Under the pieces are notes generated by a model that saw nothing but the letters and a program-made list of their open reading frames with translations, made no database searches and was not told the origin of the DNA. From Pseudomonadota bacterium (GTDB lineage: Bacteria > Pseudomonadota > Gammaproteobacteria > Acidiferrobacterales > Acidiferrobacteraceae), in NCBI GenBank assembly GCA_021777535.1, contig JAJYDN010000016.1, positions 1-50,967 of the forward strand: a stretch of 50,967 nt of DNA, read 5' to 3'. Shown here one piece after another: positions 18,314 to 28,211 of this stretch. The position numbers were made by a program, and so were the translations under genes. Numbering within the stretch: position 1 is the first letter of the stretch; each line of letters opens with the position of its first letter.

Positions 18314-19045
18314 ATGGAATCCAGCAAAAACCCCTTCAAGCCCAAACATCCTCTCGCGCCCGCCCGTGACGGGGCGCTCACGCGCGAGGCATGGAAAATC
18401 TTTCAGATCATGTCCGAGTTTGTCGAAGGCTACGAGGCCCTCGCCCAGATCCGCCCGTCGGTCAGCATTTTCGGTTCAGCCCGCGTTGCCGCAGATCACC
18501 CCTACTTCAAGCTTGCCGAGGACATTGCGCGCCGCTTGTCGGACGCGGGATTCAGTGTCGTAAGCGGCGGCGGACCCGGCATCATGGCGGCCGCCAACAA
18601 GGGCGCCTATGCGGGGCGCTCGCCAAGCGTCGGACTGAACATCCGCCTGCCCCATGAGCAGATCGGAAATCCCTATCAGGACATCCGCCTGACCTTCCAG
18701 CACTTCTTCGCGCGCAAGGTCATGTTCGTGAAGTATGCCACAGCCTACGTGGTGATGCCCGGCGGGTTCGGTACCCTGGACGAGCTCATGGAAATCCTGA
18801 CGCTCATCCAGACCGGCAAGAGCCGGCGTATCCCCGTCATCCTGGTCCATAGCCCCTTCTGGCATGGTCTCACCAGCTGGTTCCGGGAGACGATGGTGGC
18901 GGAAGGGGTCATCGGTCCCTCCGACCTCGACCTTTTCGTGACGCTCGATCGCCCGGAAGATGTGCTCGAGGCCATATTTGGCTATTATGAGGCAAGCGGA
19001 TTCGAGCCTTCCGAAGAGGAAAAAGAGATCCAGCTCAACCTGTAA
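18314..19045 (+). CDS. LOG-family (TIGR00730) Rossmann-fold protein
   Basis: A 243-aa protein with SVSIFGSARVAADHPYF, VVSGGGPGIMAAANKGAY and the hallmark MPGGFGTLDELMEI (PGGxGTxxE). Members hydrolyse nucleoside 5'-monophosphates to base and ribose phosphate (cytokinin-activating LOG in plants, PpnN-like nucleosidases in bacteria). The N-terminal AWKIFQIMSEFVEGYE is a family feature, so the start must lie near 18305-18314; GAGG at 18299-18302 favours 18314. This places its start inside the polA start region on the opposite strand. thrB follows 19 bp downstream, probably in one operon. Confidence 0.9.
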   Translation: MESSKNPFKPKHPLAPARDGALTREAWKIFQIMSEFVEGYEALAQIRPSVSIFGSARVAADHPYFKLAEDIARRLSDAGFSVVSGGGPGIMAAANKGAYAGRSPSVGLNIRLPHEQIGNPYQDIRLTFQHFFARKVMFVKYATAYVVMPGGFGTLDELMEILTLIQTGKSRRIPVILVHSPFWHGLTSWFRETMVAEGVIGPSDLDLFVTLDRPEDVLEAIFGYYEASGFEPSEEEKEIQLNL

Positions 19046-19064
19046 GCGTGGATCTACCCCCACC

Positions 19065-20024
19065 ATGTCGGTTTTTACACGCGTCGAAAAACACGAGCTC
19101 GCCGTTTTTTTGCGAGGATACGCCGTTGGTGGCCTGAAGTCCCTGAAGGGGATTCCCACCGGCATCGAAAACACGAACTATTTCGTCACGACGGATTGTG
19201 GTGAGTATGTGCTCACGATCTTCGAGACCATTGATCCGCAAGAGCTGCCCTTCTTCCTCGACCTGACGGGCTTTCTGGCCGAACACGAGGTGCCCTGCGC
19301 GCATCCCGTGCACAACACGGGCGGCGGCTACATCGGCACCCTGCACGGCAAACCCGCGGCTTTGGTCGAACGTCTTTACGGGAGCTCCGTCCTCGAACCC
19401 GACACCGGCCACTGCCGGGCAATCGGCCTTGCGCTGGCCGCCTTGCACGAGGCCGCCCGGGATTTCCCCGTGCGGCGGGAGAATCCGCGCGGACCCGCAT
19501 GGTGGCGGCAGACGGCCGAGCAGCTTTCCCCCTGCCTCGACGAAGCGGATCGCACCTATCTGCAGGAGGAGCTGCGTTTTCAGGGACTCTACCGGCTGGC
19601 GGACCTGCCTCGCGGGATCATCCATGCCGACCTGTTCCGCGACAATGCGCTTTTTGCCGATCACACCCTGACCGGCGTCATCGATTTTTACTACGCATGC
19701 CATGACACGCTCGCCTATGACCTCGCCATCACCGTCAATGACTGGTGCAGCATGCCGGATGGCCGTCTCGATTTCGCGCGGGCAGAGGCACTCACGGGCG
19801 CCTACCGGGAACGGCGGCCGCTGACCGCCATGGAGCGTGGCGCATGGCCTGCGCTCTTGCGCGCAGCGGCCCTGCGCTTCTGGTTGTCCCGCCTGCGTGA
19901 CTGGCACTTTCCGCGCCAGGGGGAGATGACGCACACCAAAGACCCCCTGGTCTTCCGCCACATCCTGGATGCGCGGCGGCGCGAAACCGCCCAGTTGCGC
20001 GCCTTGTGGGCGAGCGGGGCCTGA
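19065..20024 (+). CDS. thrB: Homoserine kinase, ThrB type II
   Basis: A 319-aa kinase of the aminoglycoside-phosphotransferase-like fold used for threonine synthesis in Pseudomonas-type bacteria. SLKGIPTGIENTNYFV and YVLTIFE form the N-lobe. The catalytic loop is GIIHADLFRDNALF and the metal-binding segment is GVIDFYYACHDTLAYDLA. DWCSMPDGRLD follows, as in the TIGR00938 family. It phosphorylates L-homoserine. Closeness of thrB to polA is known in other gammaproteobacteria. The 87 bp after the stop hold no gene. Confidence 0.93.
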   Translation: MSVFTRVEKHELAVFLRGYAVGGLKSLKGIPTGIENTNYFVTTDCGEYVLTIFETIDPQELPFFLDLTGFLAEHEVPCAHPVHNTGGGYIGTLHGKPAALVERLYGSSVLEPDTGHCRAIGLALAALHEAARDFPVRRENPRGPAWWRQTAEQLSPCLDEADRTYLQEELRFQGLYRLADLPRGIIHADLFRDNALFADHTLTGVIDFYYACHDTLAYDLAITVNDWCSMPDGRLDFARAEALTGAYRERRPLTAMERGAWPALLRAAALRFWLSRLRDWHFPRQGEMTHTKDPLVFRHILDARRRETAQLRALWASGA

Positions 20025-20111
20025 GGGTTTTTCTCGCGGTGAGAATGGGATCCCGGCTGCAGCGATAGTGTCGGGGTGCACGGCCTTCGCCGCCGGACCC
20101 CGTGGTGGGGG

Positions 20112-20840
20112 CTACATCCGCGGGCGCGTTGCCTGGAACCGGGCCACCTGATTGCCGCCGGCGGCCCGCGCTGTCGCGAGCGCGCTGCGCGCACCGGCCA
20201 CGAATTTCTCGAGATCCTGTCCCCGGCCAAACTCCGCCACGCCGAAACTCACGGAAAGCGGCAACGGCCCCGGCCCGGCGACGCGGCCAAGGGTCGCCGT
20301 GATCGCCGCGCGCAGCCGCTCCGCCACCCTGGAAGCCTCGTCAAGGCGTGTCTGGGGCAACACCAGCAGGAACTCGTCTTCCTCGTAGCGGCCGAAACGA
20401 TCCGGCAGGCGCAGGCCCTCGCCGAGAACCGCCGCCACCAGGGACAGGCCTTCTTCCGGCACGTCCCCGGCCACACCCTCGACACCGAGACTCACCACAC
20501 AAAGCGGGGTGCCATAGCGCTGCGACTGCGCCATGGCCTCGATCAGGCTGGAACTGACCCCCCGGCGATTGAGGCTGCGCGTCAAGGCGTCGACCAGGCC
20601 GCCGGGCGGTTCCGCCTCCGGCGGGGCTGCGGCCGCGCCCGCCGGTTCGCCGCGGCGCAACAGGGCATAGGCAAGTGGCGCCTGCACGAAAGCGGCCACC
20701 AGAACGAGCGGCCAGCGCAGCCACGGAAAACTCTCGGCAAAGAGGGTCGCCAGGGCCCAGACGAGCGCCGCCGTGGCCGCCAGTGTGACCACCGGGCGCC
20801 ATGACCAGGGTAATGAAGAGGAGCGGGCAGGCTGCGGCAC
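20112..20840 (-). CDS. Membrane-anchored GGDEF protein with degenerate active site
   Basis: A 242-aa protein from a GTG start at 20840: two membrane segments (about 16-36 and 40-61), a Pro/Ala linker, then a GGDEF fold (about 80-240: DALTRSLNRRG, CVVSLGV, VSFGVAEF, ALATARAAGGNQV). The signature reads RYEEDEF at 151-157, so both catalytic-loop glycines are glutamate. Diguanylate cyclase activity is unlikely, and a GTP/c-di-GMP sensor or scaffold role is more plausible. The start is uncertain: an in-frame ATG at 20960 exists, but the promoter at 20883-20912 would lie inside that longer version. It is transcribed away from the BamE-like gene. Confidence 0.75.
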   Translation of the reverse strand: MPQPARSSSLPWSWRPVVTLAATAALVWALATLFAESFPWLRWPLVLVAAFVQAPLAYALLRRGEPAGAAAAPPEAEPPGGLVDALTRSLNRRGVSSSLIEAMAQSQRYGTPLCVVSLGVEGVAGDVPEEGLSLVAAVLGEGLRLPDRFGRYEEDEFLLVLPQTRLDEASRVAERLRAAITATLGRVAGPGPLPLSVSFGVAEFGRGQDLEKFVAGARSALATARAAGGNQVARFQATRPRM

Positions 20841-20882
20841 AGGCAGGTCCGATGAAATTCCGTTTTTGGATAGTCCATGAAG

Positions 20883-20912
20883 AATATAGGCTGCGGCCGC
20901 GCAGTTTTCCAA
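20883..20912 (-). promoter_or_regulatory. Sigma-70-type promoter for the degenerate GGDEF gene
   Basis: On the minus strand TTGGAA (20912-20907) and TATATT (20888-20883) are 18 bp apart. Predicted start of transcription is near 20877, about 37 nt before the GTG at 20840. This supports the short start for the gene. Confidence 0.5.
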
Positions 20913-20989
20913 TCCGGCGCCGGCGCGGCATGGACCGGGGATTGCGCGATCCGCTATCATGCGCCGCGTGATACCGCAAAGGGGGCTCT

Positions 20990-21475
20990 GTGAGTAACCG
21001 CTACCACACCATCTTCTGGGGAGTGATCCTGGGGGCAAGCTGCCTCGCGCCCGCCTACGGCTCGGAAGTGGGCCGCCTGCGCGCCGAAGTGCGTACATTG
21101 CAGGCGCAGGTGCGCCATCTGGAGAGGCGCCTTGGCGCCTGTGTGGCCGCACGTCCCGCTCCGGCGGCGCCGGCCGCCACCCCTGCTCCGCCCGCGCGCG
21201 CATCCAAAGCCACGCCTTCGCCTTCCCGGCACCTGGGTCCGCCCCGCCAGCAGACGCGCAGCGACATCTGGCGGCACGAATGGCAACGGCTGCGCCGCCA
21301 CATGAGCGAAAGGCAGGTCCGCGCCCTCCTCGGCCGCCCAAGCCGGGCGCTCATGCTCGGCGGAAAGCCGGTCTGGTACTACGACTACGGCACGCTCGGG
21401 AACGGCTCTGTCGCCTTTGGTGCGGACAGGCGTGTGCTGGCCTGGCAAACACCCCCGTTCGGCAGTTGGTGGTAG
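20990..21475 (+). CDS. BamE/SmpA-like periplasmic protein with coiled coil
   Basis: A 161-aa protein starting at GTG with AAGGGGG 6 nt upstream. An N-terminal signal (to about residue 24, ending APAYGSE) is followed by a heptad-rich segment EVGRLRAEVRTLQAQVRHLE, an Ala/Pro linker, and a C-terminal domain WQRLRRHMSERQVRALLGRP with VWYYDYGTLGNGSVAF, resembling the SmpA/OmlA (BamE) fold. A cysteine lies in LGASC, but the lipobox is poor, so lipidation is doubtful. Unlike canonical BamE, the coiled coil suggests a different partner. It faces uvrD tail to tail. Confidence 0.7.
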   Translation: MSNRYHTIFWGVILGASCLAPAYGSEVGRLRAEVRTLQAQVRHLERRLGACVAARPAPAAPAATPAPPARASKATPSPSRHLGPPRQQTRSDIWRHEWQRLRRHMSERQVRALLGRPSRALMLGGKPVWYYDYGTLGNGSVAFGADRRVLAWQTPPFGSWW

Positions 21476-21490
21476 GGATCCGCGGGGCCG

Positions 21491-23617
21491 TCAGAGCCAG
21501 GTGAGCCCCGCGTAGGCGAGCACGAGCCATTTGACGCCCTGCCGGGCAAAGCGGACCTGGACGCGTGTATGTTCGCCTTGTCCTTCGCAGTCGACCACCA
21601 CACCCTCGCCGAAAATCTCATGGCGCACGCGTCCGCCCATGCGCGGCTCCGCGGCGACAGCGACGCGCGGGGCCACCGCCGGTGCCGCTGGGCGGGCGCG
21701 CACGAAATGCAGCTGCTCGTCCGGGATTTCGGCGAGGAACCGGGAGGGCGTGCAGTAGATGTCCTGGCCATGGAGGCGCCGGTTCTCCGCGTACGTGAGC
21801 ACGAGCGTGCGCATGGCGCGCGTGATACCGACGTAACACAGCCGCCGCTCCTCTTCCAGACGGGTCTCGTCGTGAAGGGAGCGTTCGCCCGGAAACAGTC
21901 CCTCCTCGAGCCCTGTAAGGAACACCACCGGAAACTCGAGGCCCTTGGCCGCATGGAGCGTCATCAGCTGCACGGAATCCTGCCCCTCTCCGGCCTGTCC
22001 CTCGCCGGCCTCGAGTGCGGCGTGGGCCAGGAATTCGAGGAGATCGGACGTTTCGTGTTCTGCGGTCGCAAAAAAGCGTGCGGCCGAAACGAGCTCTTCC
22101 AGGTTTTCCCCGCGCGCCTCACCCCGGTCACGCCCTTCTTCGCGATAGAAATCCAGAAGTCCGCTGCCCCGGATGAGGCCCTCGACCACGCTATCGAGCG
22201 GCTGGCCGGCAGATTCCGCGCCGAGGCGTTCGATGAGAACCATGAAGGCCCGTACGGCCCCGGCCGCCTTGCCGCTCAAGGCGCCCGCCGCACTCAGCGT
22301 TTGCGCGGCACTCCACAGCGACTGGCCGTCGCGCGCCGCCTGTTCCCGCAGCACTTCCACCGTACGGGCGCCGATACCGCGGGTGGGCACGTTGACCACG
22401 CGCTCGAATGCCGCGTTGTCGTGGCGGTTGACCACCAGACGCAGATACGCGAGCGCGTCCTTGATTTCGGCGCGCTCGAAAAAGCGCAGGCCGCCATAGA
22501 CACGGTACGGGATGTTCGCCCTGACCAGCAGTTCCTCAAAAAGGCGTGACTGCGCGTTGGACCGGTAGAGGATGGCGCAATCGCTCGGCCTCGCGTCTTC
22601 CTCGACGAGCCTCCTGATCCGGTCGACGACGAACTGCGCCTCGTCGACGCCGCTGTAGGCCGCGTAGACCGACAGCGGCGCGCCCTGCCCGAGCGCCGTC
22701 CACAGCGTCTTCCCGAGCCGCTTCTCGTTGTGGGCGATGATGGCGTTGGCCGCTGCGAGAATGTGTCCCGTCGAACGGTAGTTCTGTTCGAGACGGACCG
22801 TCAGGGTGGCGGGGAATTCACGCTCGAAACGCAGGATGTTTTCGATCTCGGCCCCGCGCCAGCCATAAATGGACTGATCGTCGTCACCGACCACGAACAG
22901 ATGGCCGCCGCCCCCGAAGACCCTGAGCCACTGGTACTGGACGGCGTTCGTATCCTGGAACTCATCGACGAGGATATGCCGGAAACGGCGCTGGTAGTGT
23001 TCGCGCAGACCCGCGTTGTCGCGCATGACCTCGAGCGTACGCAACAGCAATTCAGCGAAATCCACGAGCCCCTGGTCCGCACACACCCGTTCGTAGCTTG
23101 CATACAGGGTGGCAAAGGCGCGGCTGACCGGGTCGACGGCCGCCGTGACCTGCCGTGCCCGGCGCCCCGCGTCCTTGTGCGCATTGATGAACGCCTGCGC
23201 CTGGCGTGGCGGAAAACGCGTCTCGTCGAGGGCCTGCTCGCGCAGCAGCCGCTTGATCAAGCGCTGCTGGTCGTCGCTGTCGAGGATGGTGAAGGCTTCG
23301 GGCAGATGCGCCTCCCGCCAGTGGGTGCGGAGGAACCGGTGCGACAGACCGTGGAAGGTGCCGATCCACAGCCCGCTCACCGGGCCCTGCAGGAGCGATT
23401 CGATGCGCCCCCGCATTTCTGTTGCCGCCTTGTTGGTGAAGGTAACGGCGATGAAGGCGTAAGGCGAATGGCCGGCGGCCACGAGCCAGGCGAGCCGATG
23501 GGTGAGTACACGGGTCTTGCCGCTGCCGGCCCCCGCCAGAACACGCACAGGCCCGTCCGGGGCCGTGACGGCCGCCCGCTGGGCCTCGTTCAAGCCCGCC
23601 AAAAATGTGGATTCCAT
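21491..23617 (-). CDS. uvrD: DNA helicase II (UvrD/Rep superfamily 1)
   Basis: A 708-aa SF1A helicase. Motif I is VLAGAGSGKTRVLTHR (about 26-41), Ia is AVTFTNKAATEM, II is ILVDEFQDTNAVQY, III is VVGDDDQSIYGWRGA, IV is LEQNYRST, V is VQLMTLHAAKGLEFP and VI is EEERRLCYVGITRAM. The C-terminal ERRLCYVGITRAM and the RVRHEIFGEGVVVDCEG tail (Tudor-like) favour UvrD over Rep. It unwinds DNA in excision and mismatch repair. Start 23617 (MESTFLAGLNEAQR) is the usual N-terminus; a start at 23653 adds twelve non-conserved residues. Confidence 0.95.
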   Translation of the reverse strand: MESTFLAGLNEAQRAAVTAPDGPVRVLAGAGSGKTRVLTHRLAWLVAAGHSPYAFIAVTFTNKAATEMRGRIESLLQGPVSGLWIGTFHGLSHRFLRTHWREAHLPEAFTILDSDDQQRLIKRLLREQALDETRFPPRQAQAFINAHKDAGRRARQVTAAVDPVSRAFATLYASYERVCADQGLVDFAELLLRTLEVMRDNAGLREHYQRRFRHILVDEFQDTNAVQYQWLRVFGGGGHLFVVGDDDQSIYGWRGAEIENILRFEREFPATLTVRLEQNYRSTGHILAAANAIIAHNEKRLGKTLWTALGQGAPLSVYAAYSGVDEAQFVVDRIRRLVEEDARPSDCAILYRSNAQSRLFEELLVRANIPYRVYGGLRFFERAEIKDALAYLRLVVNRHDNAAFERVVNVPTRGIGARTVEVLREQAARDGQSLWSAAQTLSAAGALSGKAAGAVRAFMVLIERLGAESAGQPLDSVVEGLIRGSGLLDFYREEGRDRGEARGENLEELVSAARFFATAEHETSDLLEFLAHAALEAGEGQAGEGQDSVQLMTLHAAKGLEFPVVFLTGLEEGLFPGERSLHDETRLEEERRLCYVGITRAMRTLVLTYAENRRLHGQDIYCTPSRFLAEIPDEQLHFVRARPAAPAVAPRVAVAAEPRMGGRVRHEIFGEGVVVDCEGQGEHTRVQVRFARQGVKWLVLAYAGLTWL

Positions 23618-23722
23618 GTGCGCAGTGTATCGCGGCCGGCGACTGGCGGCCAAACATCGCGCACCATGAGTGCGCGGCCCGCACCCTTGCCAAGCCCCGC
23701 CCTGGCCCGCCGGGGCGGGGGA

Positions 23723-25126
<1,404 letters not shown>

Positions 25127-25194
25127 TCCTGTGCGCCTCGTAGTCCGCCTCTGTCCCTCGGCAAGGCCGCCGGCCGTCTTCGCCGGCGCCGGCT

Positions 25195-26271
25195 TCAAAA
25201 TGTCATCGGGACCGTAAAGCTTAAATCCACGTTGGGGGCGTCTCGCGTAAGTCCGATGCCGAGATTGCTCACAATGGTAGTGGATGCGTTCTCCGCGTAC
25301 GAGACCCCGAAGTTCAGCACCGCGGCATTCTCCGAACTGCCCACGACCGTCTGCCAGGAGGAACCGGCGGGCTTGATGCTTGTCGACGCGATGAACGATT
25401 CGTTGAAGGAAAAGGTCAGACTGATGCGCCGATTGAGCGCGAACGCCGTCCCGCCGCCCACGCTCACCGCGTTGCCAGGCGCCACACGCCCTGGCGTCGG
25501 CGTGGTCGTCGTGGAGATATTGCCGAAGTCACGCGGGATCTCGTAGGTATACGAGAGGCTCGTAAACAGGATAACCGGGTTTACCGTCTTGATGGCCGAC
25601 AAGCCTGTCTGCACCGACCAGACGCCGTTACCCGTCGGCAGCGCCGTCGGGTAACTCAGATTGTTGTTCTGCGGCTGCGTGGCGATCGGGATGCCATAGG
25701 GACTGCGGCCGGTAGGCGCCTTGGCCACCAGGTTCCAGATCAACGCCGCTCCGGTCTGGCTGCCTGCCAGCTGATAGAAAAACGACGCACTCACGTCGCC
25801 GATCTGGCCTTTGTTGGTCACGCCCTGCTCGCTCGCCTGCAGGCTCGAGCCATTTACGCCGACGCTTTCGTACGTGCTTTGGCGTGCCAGATAGGGCACG
25901 GTCAAGGCGAACTGCATGTCGTCGGTCGGCGAATAACTCGTCTGCAGCGACAGCGTCTCGATGTTGCTTTTGACCTTGCTCACATTGATCTGGCCAAGAA
26001 AGATCGCACCCAGCGCCAAAAACCCGTTCAGGGTCACGGCATTGCTGTCGGAATAGGCGTAGCTGAAACCAGGCTGGATGATGAACTGGCCGGGCTTGAA
26101 CAAGGCGTTCTGTTGCCGATAAACCGATTCGACGCTCTGCTGCTTTTTCGGCTTGTGTTCGAGACCGAGATGCCCGCCCGCGTCGGCGGCATAGGCGGGC
26201 CCGCCTGCGGCGAGCACGGCGAAGCCGGCCGCGAAGCAGCGGCAAAATGGATTCCGTTTCCGTTTTCCCAC
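25195..26271 (-). CDS. fapF: FapF-like outer-membrane beta-barrel, amyloid exporter
   Basis: A 358-aa protein. The signal peptide (basic KRKRN, hydrophobic FAAGFAVLAAGG, cut near AYA-ADA) is followed by a short polar stretch with a possible helical plug (KKQQSVESVYRQQNALF), then alternating beta-strand sequence (FIIQPGFSYAYSD, IETLSLQTSYSP, and the final VDLSFTVPMTF ending in Phe as outer-membrane barrels do). By context, last structural gene of a fapB-C-D-E-F series, it is FapF, the pore that exports Fap subunits. The GTG start is forced: no other early start keeps the signal peptide. An A8G8 run ends one base before it. Confidence 0.78.
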   Translation of the reverse strand: MGKRKRNPFCRCFAAGFAVLAAGGPAYAADAGGHLGLEHKPKKQQSVESVYRQQNALFKPGQFIIQPGFSYAYSDSNAVTLNGFLALGAIFLGQINVSKVKSNIETLSLQTSYSPTDDMQFALTVPYLARQSTYESVGVNGSSLQASEQGVTNKGQIGDVSASFFYQLAGSQTGAALIWNLVAKAPTGRSPYGIPIATQPQNNNLSYPTALPTGNGVWSVQTGLSAIKTVNPVILFTSLSYTYEIPRDFGNISTTTTPTPGRVAPGNAVSVGGGTAFALNRRISLTFSFNESFIASTSIKPAGSSWQTVVGSSENAAVLNFGVSYAENASTTIVSNLGIGLTRDAPNVDLSFTVPMTF

Positions 26272-26272
26272 A

Positions 26273-26288
26273 CCCCCCCCTTTTTTTT
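26273..26288 (-). repeat. fapF: A8G8 homopolymer at the fapF translation start
   Basis: On the minus strand eight A then eight G are followed by T and the GTG start of fapF. The tract sits where the Shine-Dalgarno should be. Slippage would change the ribosome-binding spacing. One extra base would also join the upstream ATG at 26315 in frame with fapF. Confidence 0.8.
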
Positions 26289-26497
26289 GTGCGTCCCTGG
26301 CAGCGGACCGGCCATCCTGCCGGCACGCGTTCCTGCCCCGCTGTTACGACTTTGTCATAGACTTCTAACGTCCCTGGACCGCCGCACATCGCACGTGCGC
26401 GCTCATCCGCGCACTGACGGTGGCACATCTCGTCTCGTGATCGACATGACATCCCGATGCGACCACGAACCACCCCGCCTAATTGACCGGCCCGTCT

Positions 26498-26523
26498 ACT
26501 ATAACACTCTCGTACAATATTGT
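26498..26523 (-). promoter_or_regulatory. Possible internal promoter/operator before fapF
   Basis: In the 428-bp gap between fapE and fapF the only AT-rich patch has a perfect palindrome ACAATATTGT (26514-26523) and a minus-strand TATAGT (26503-26498), with an ATGACA-like -35 slightly too far upstream. It could start a fapF-regulator message with a leader of about 220 nt. I see no gene in this gap. Confidence 0.3.
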
Positions 26524-26699
26524 GTCATTCGTGCATACGGGATCGCCGCTGGGGCGGGCATGGTGGGCGGCACAGGCTGCGTGACGGTCGATGGGCGGGC
26601 TGCCTGCGCACCACGTGCACGCATCGGCCACGGTATGGCCCGTCATCGCACTGGCGCCCAGCACAATTTCTCTTTGGGTTATCCTGATCGCGGCCGGAC

Positions 26700-27449
26700 C
26701 TACTCGACTCCGTGCAGACTGGCGAGGATTTGAGTCAAGGCGCCCACCGAGAGGTGGCTTACCTGTTGCAAACCTACGGTGAGCGTCATCTGGTTGGTCA
26801 CCGTATTGGCATCCGACAAGACCTGCGCACTCTGCATGAGGCCTTGGGCGCTGAGCGTCTGCTCGGCAAGGCCCCGGCCGGGCAGATCGATCGCAACCGT
26901 CACCGCGTCCGGAGTGATCGTGACGCCCCCCGCAGAACCCGCGACGGTGGGTGTCCCGCCAGGCCCCGGCGGCGGACTGGGTGGCGTGCCGGTGACCACG
27001 TCGATGGCCGCCGCGTTGTGGACGGCGTTGCCCGTACCGATGACCTGGATGCCCTGGCCGACACCCGCCACAGCGCCAAGCGGTACGCCGCTGATGGTGC
27101 GATCACCGGAAGCCGGGGTAGTGGTGCCGTGGCCCTCTGTCGCGTAGCTCGTGATCGATACCTGGCGCGAACCCTGCAGGCCGAAGCCTATGCTGGTTCC
27201 GACATGGACAGTGCCCGCCGCGTCACTCCAGGTACTTTGCATCGCGAGCCCGAAATAGGTGATCTCGTTATCGTTGACATAGCGGCCCCGCAGCTGTGCA
27301 AGGACACGCGCCGGCAAAGGCGCCATGCCGTGCGGCAATCCGGTGAGCGGCGTCGCTGCGGCGGCGATCCCCGCACACAGTCCGTAGACCGCAAGACCCG
27401 ACACGAGTCGTGGCTTCAGGCGGCTGAATTTCGCTTTTTTGGCGTCCAT
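26700..27449 (-). CDS. fapE: FapE-like secreted accessory amyloid protein
   Basis: A 249-aa protein with a signal peptide (LVSGLAVYGLCAGIAAAA). It holds a Fap-like repeat half (GVGQGIQVIGTGNAVHNAAA) resembling the third repeat of the first gene in the operon, and a Pro/Gly linker (PPSPPPGPGG). Position between a C39 peptidase and an outer-membrane barrel matches fapE, a minor fibril component in Pseudomonas. Start 27449 has GGGAG nearby; a GTG at 27458 is possible. The gap to fapD is 21 bp, so the two are co-transcribed. Similarity is modest and the identification rests largely on gene order. Confidence 0.7.
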   Translation of the reverse strand: MDAKKAKFSRLKPRLVSGLAVYGLCAGIAAAATPLTGLPHGMAPLPARVLAQLRGRYVNDNEITYFGLAMQSTWSDAAGTVHVGTSIGFGLQGSRQVSITSYATEGHGTTTPASGDRTISGVPLGAVAGVGQGIQVIGTGNAVHNAAAIDVVTGTPPSPPPGPGGTPTVAGSAGGVTITPDAVTVAIDLPGRGLAEQTLSAQGLMQSAQVLSDANTVTNQMTLTVGLQQVSHLSVGALTQILASLHGVE

Positions 27450-27470
27450 TTCACCCACTCCCTGGTAAAC

Positions 27471-28163
27471 TCAAAACAGCGTCGTCGATATGAAGCCGAA
27501 GTCCGCCAGATGGCGTTCCTCGCCTTGCCTTAGGGCACTCATGACACCATGTACGCGGCGCACCGACATCCGGGACCGCAGGACCGTATGGGTGTCGTAG
27601 TGCGGCCCGATGACCAGAAACAGCACACCGTCCCAATCCTTTTTGAAGCGCGCAAGCGATACGCTCCGGTTACCGAGCGCCGGGTCGGCCAGATAGGCGC
27701 GGCCACCGACGACTCCTTTCAAGACCACGAAATGCTGATACCCGTGGATATCGAGCAGCGCAATCGCGGGAATGCGCAAGGCAGTCAGCCGCTGCATCGG
27801 CACGCGGTATCCGGCACCATGGAGACCCTCGTGACTTAGGTAGCGCGCCATGTCCAGCATGGAAAAGCCGCGCTCACGCACAACGCCGGGATTGCTCACG
27901 CGCAGCATGCCGAGGATCACCTGGCGTTCCGTCTGGTGCTGCCCGTAGGCGTAATCGAGAATCGTCGCGAGGGCCGCCGCGCCGCAACTATAGTCTGTGT
28001 GCTGACGCACGATCCCGCGAAACTTGAGGGCCTGCAGGCTCCTCACAGAGGCGATCATCGCACCGCCCGGCAACACCGGCCCACCGAGAAACACGGTACC
28101 GGCATGGGCGGCCATGGTGGCCGCGAGAGCGAGAAGCCCGAGACACCGGAATAATCTGCGCAT
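27471..28163 (-). CDS. fapD: FapD-like C39-family peptidase
   Basis: A 230-aa protein with an N-terminal signal (LLALAATMAAHA). The papain-like C39 residues are all present: Cys60 in TDYSCGAAALATILDYAYG, His144 in GYQHFVVLKG and Asp160 in LADPALGN. C39 peptidases cut double-glycine leaders. In Fap operons the homologous FapD is needed for fibril formation and is thought to process subunits in the periplasm. It follows fapC after a terminator-like hairpin and is 21 bp ahead of fapE. Confidence 0.87.
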   Translation of the reverse strand: MRRLFRCLGLLALAATMAAHAGTVFLGGPVLPGGAMIASVRSLQALKFRGIVRQHTDYSCGAAALATILDYAYGQHQTERQVILGMLRVSNPGVVRERGFSMLDMARYLSHEGLHGAGYRVPMQRLTALRIPAIALLDIHGYQHFVVLKGVVGGRAYLADPALGNRSVSLARFKKDWDGVLFLVIGPHYDTHTVLRSRMSVRRVHGVMSALRQGEERHLADFGFISTTLF

Positions 28164-28176
28164 ACGTTGCCCGCCG

Positions 28177-28201
28177 AAAAAAGGGGCCCCGCAGGGCCCC
28201 T
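28177..28201 (-). terminator. Intra-operon terminator/attenuator between fapC and fapD
   Basis: On the minus strand GGGGCCC and GGGCCCC pair over a 4-nt loop and are followed by six T, 11 bp past the fapC stop. Partial termination here would give much more subunit mRNA than export-gene mRNA. Confidence 0.8.
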
Positions 28202-28211
28202 CGCACTTTTC

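Noticed and set aside
26479-26664. Minus-strand 61-aa frame between fapE and fapF
   Set aside because: No ribosome-binding site or motif; it overlaps the only promoter-like AT-rich patch in that gap.
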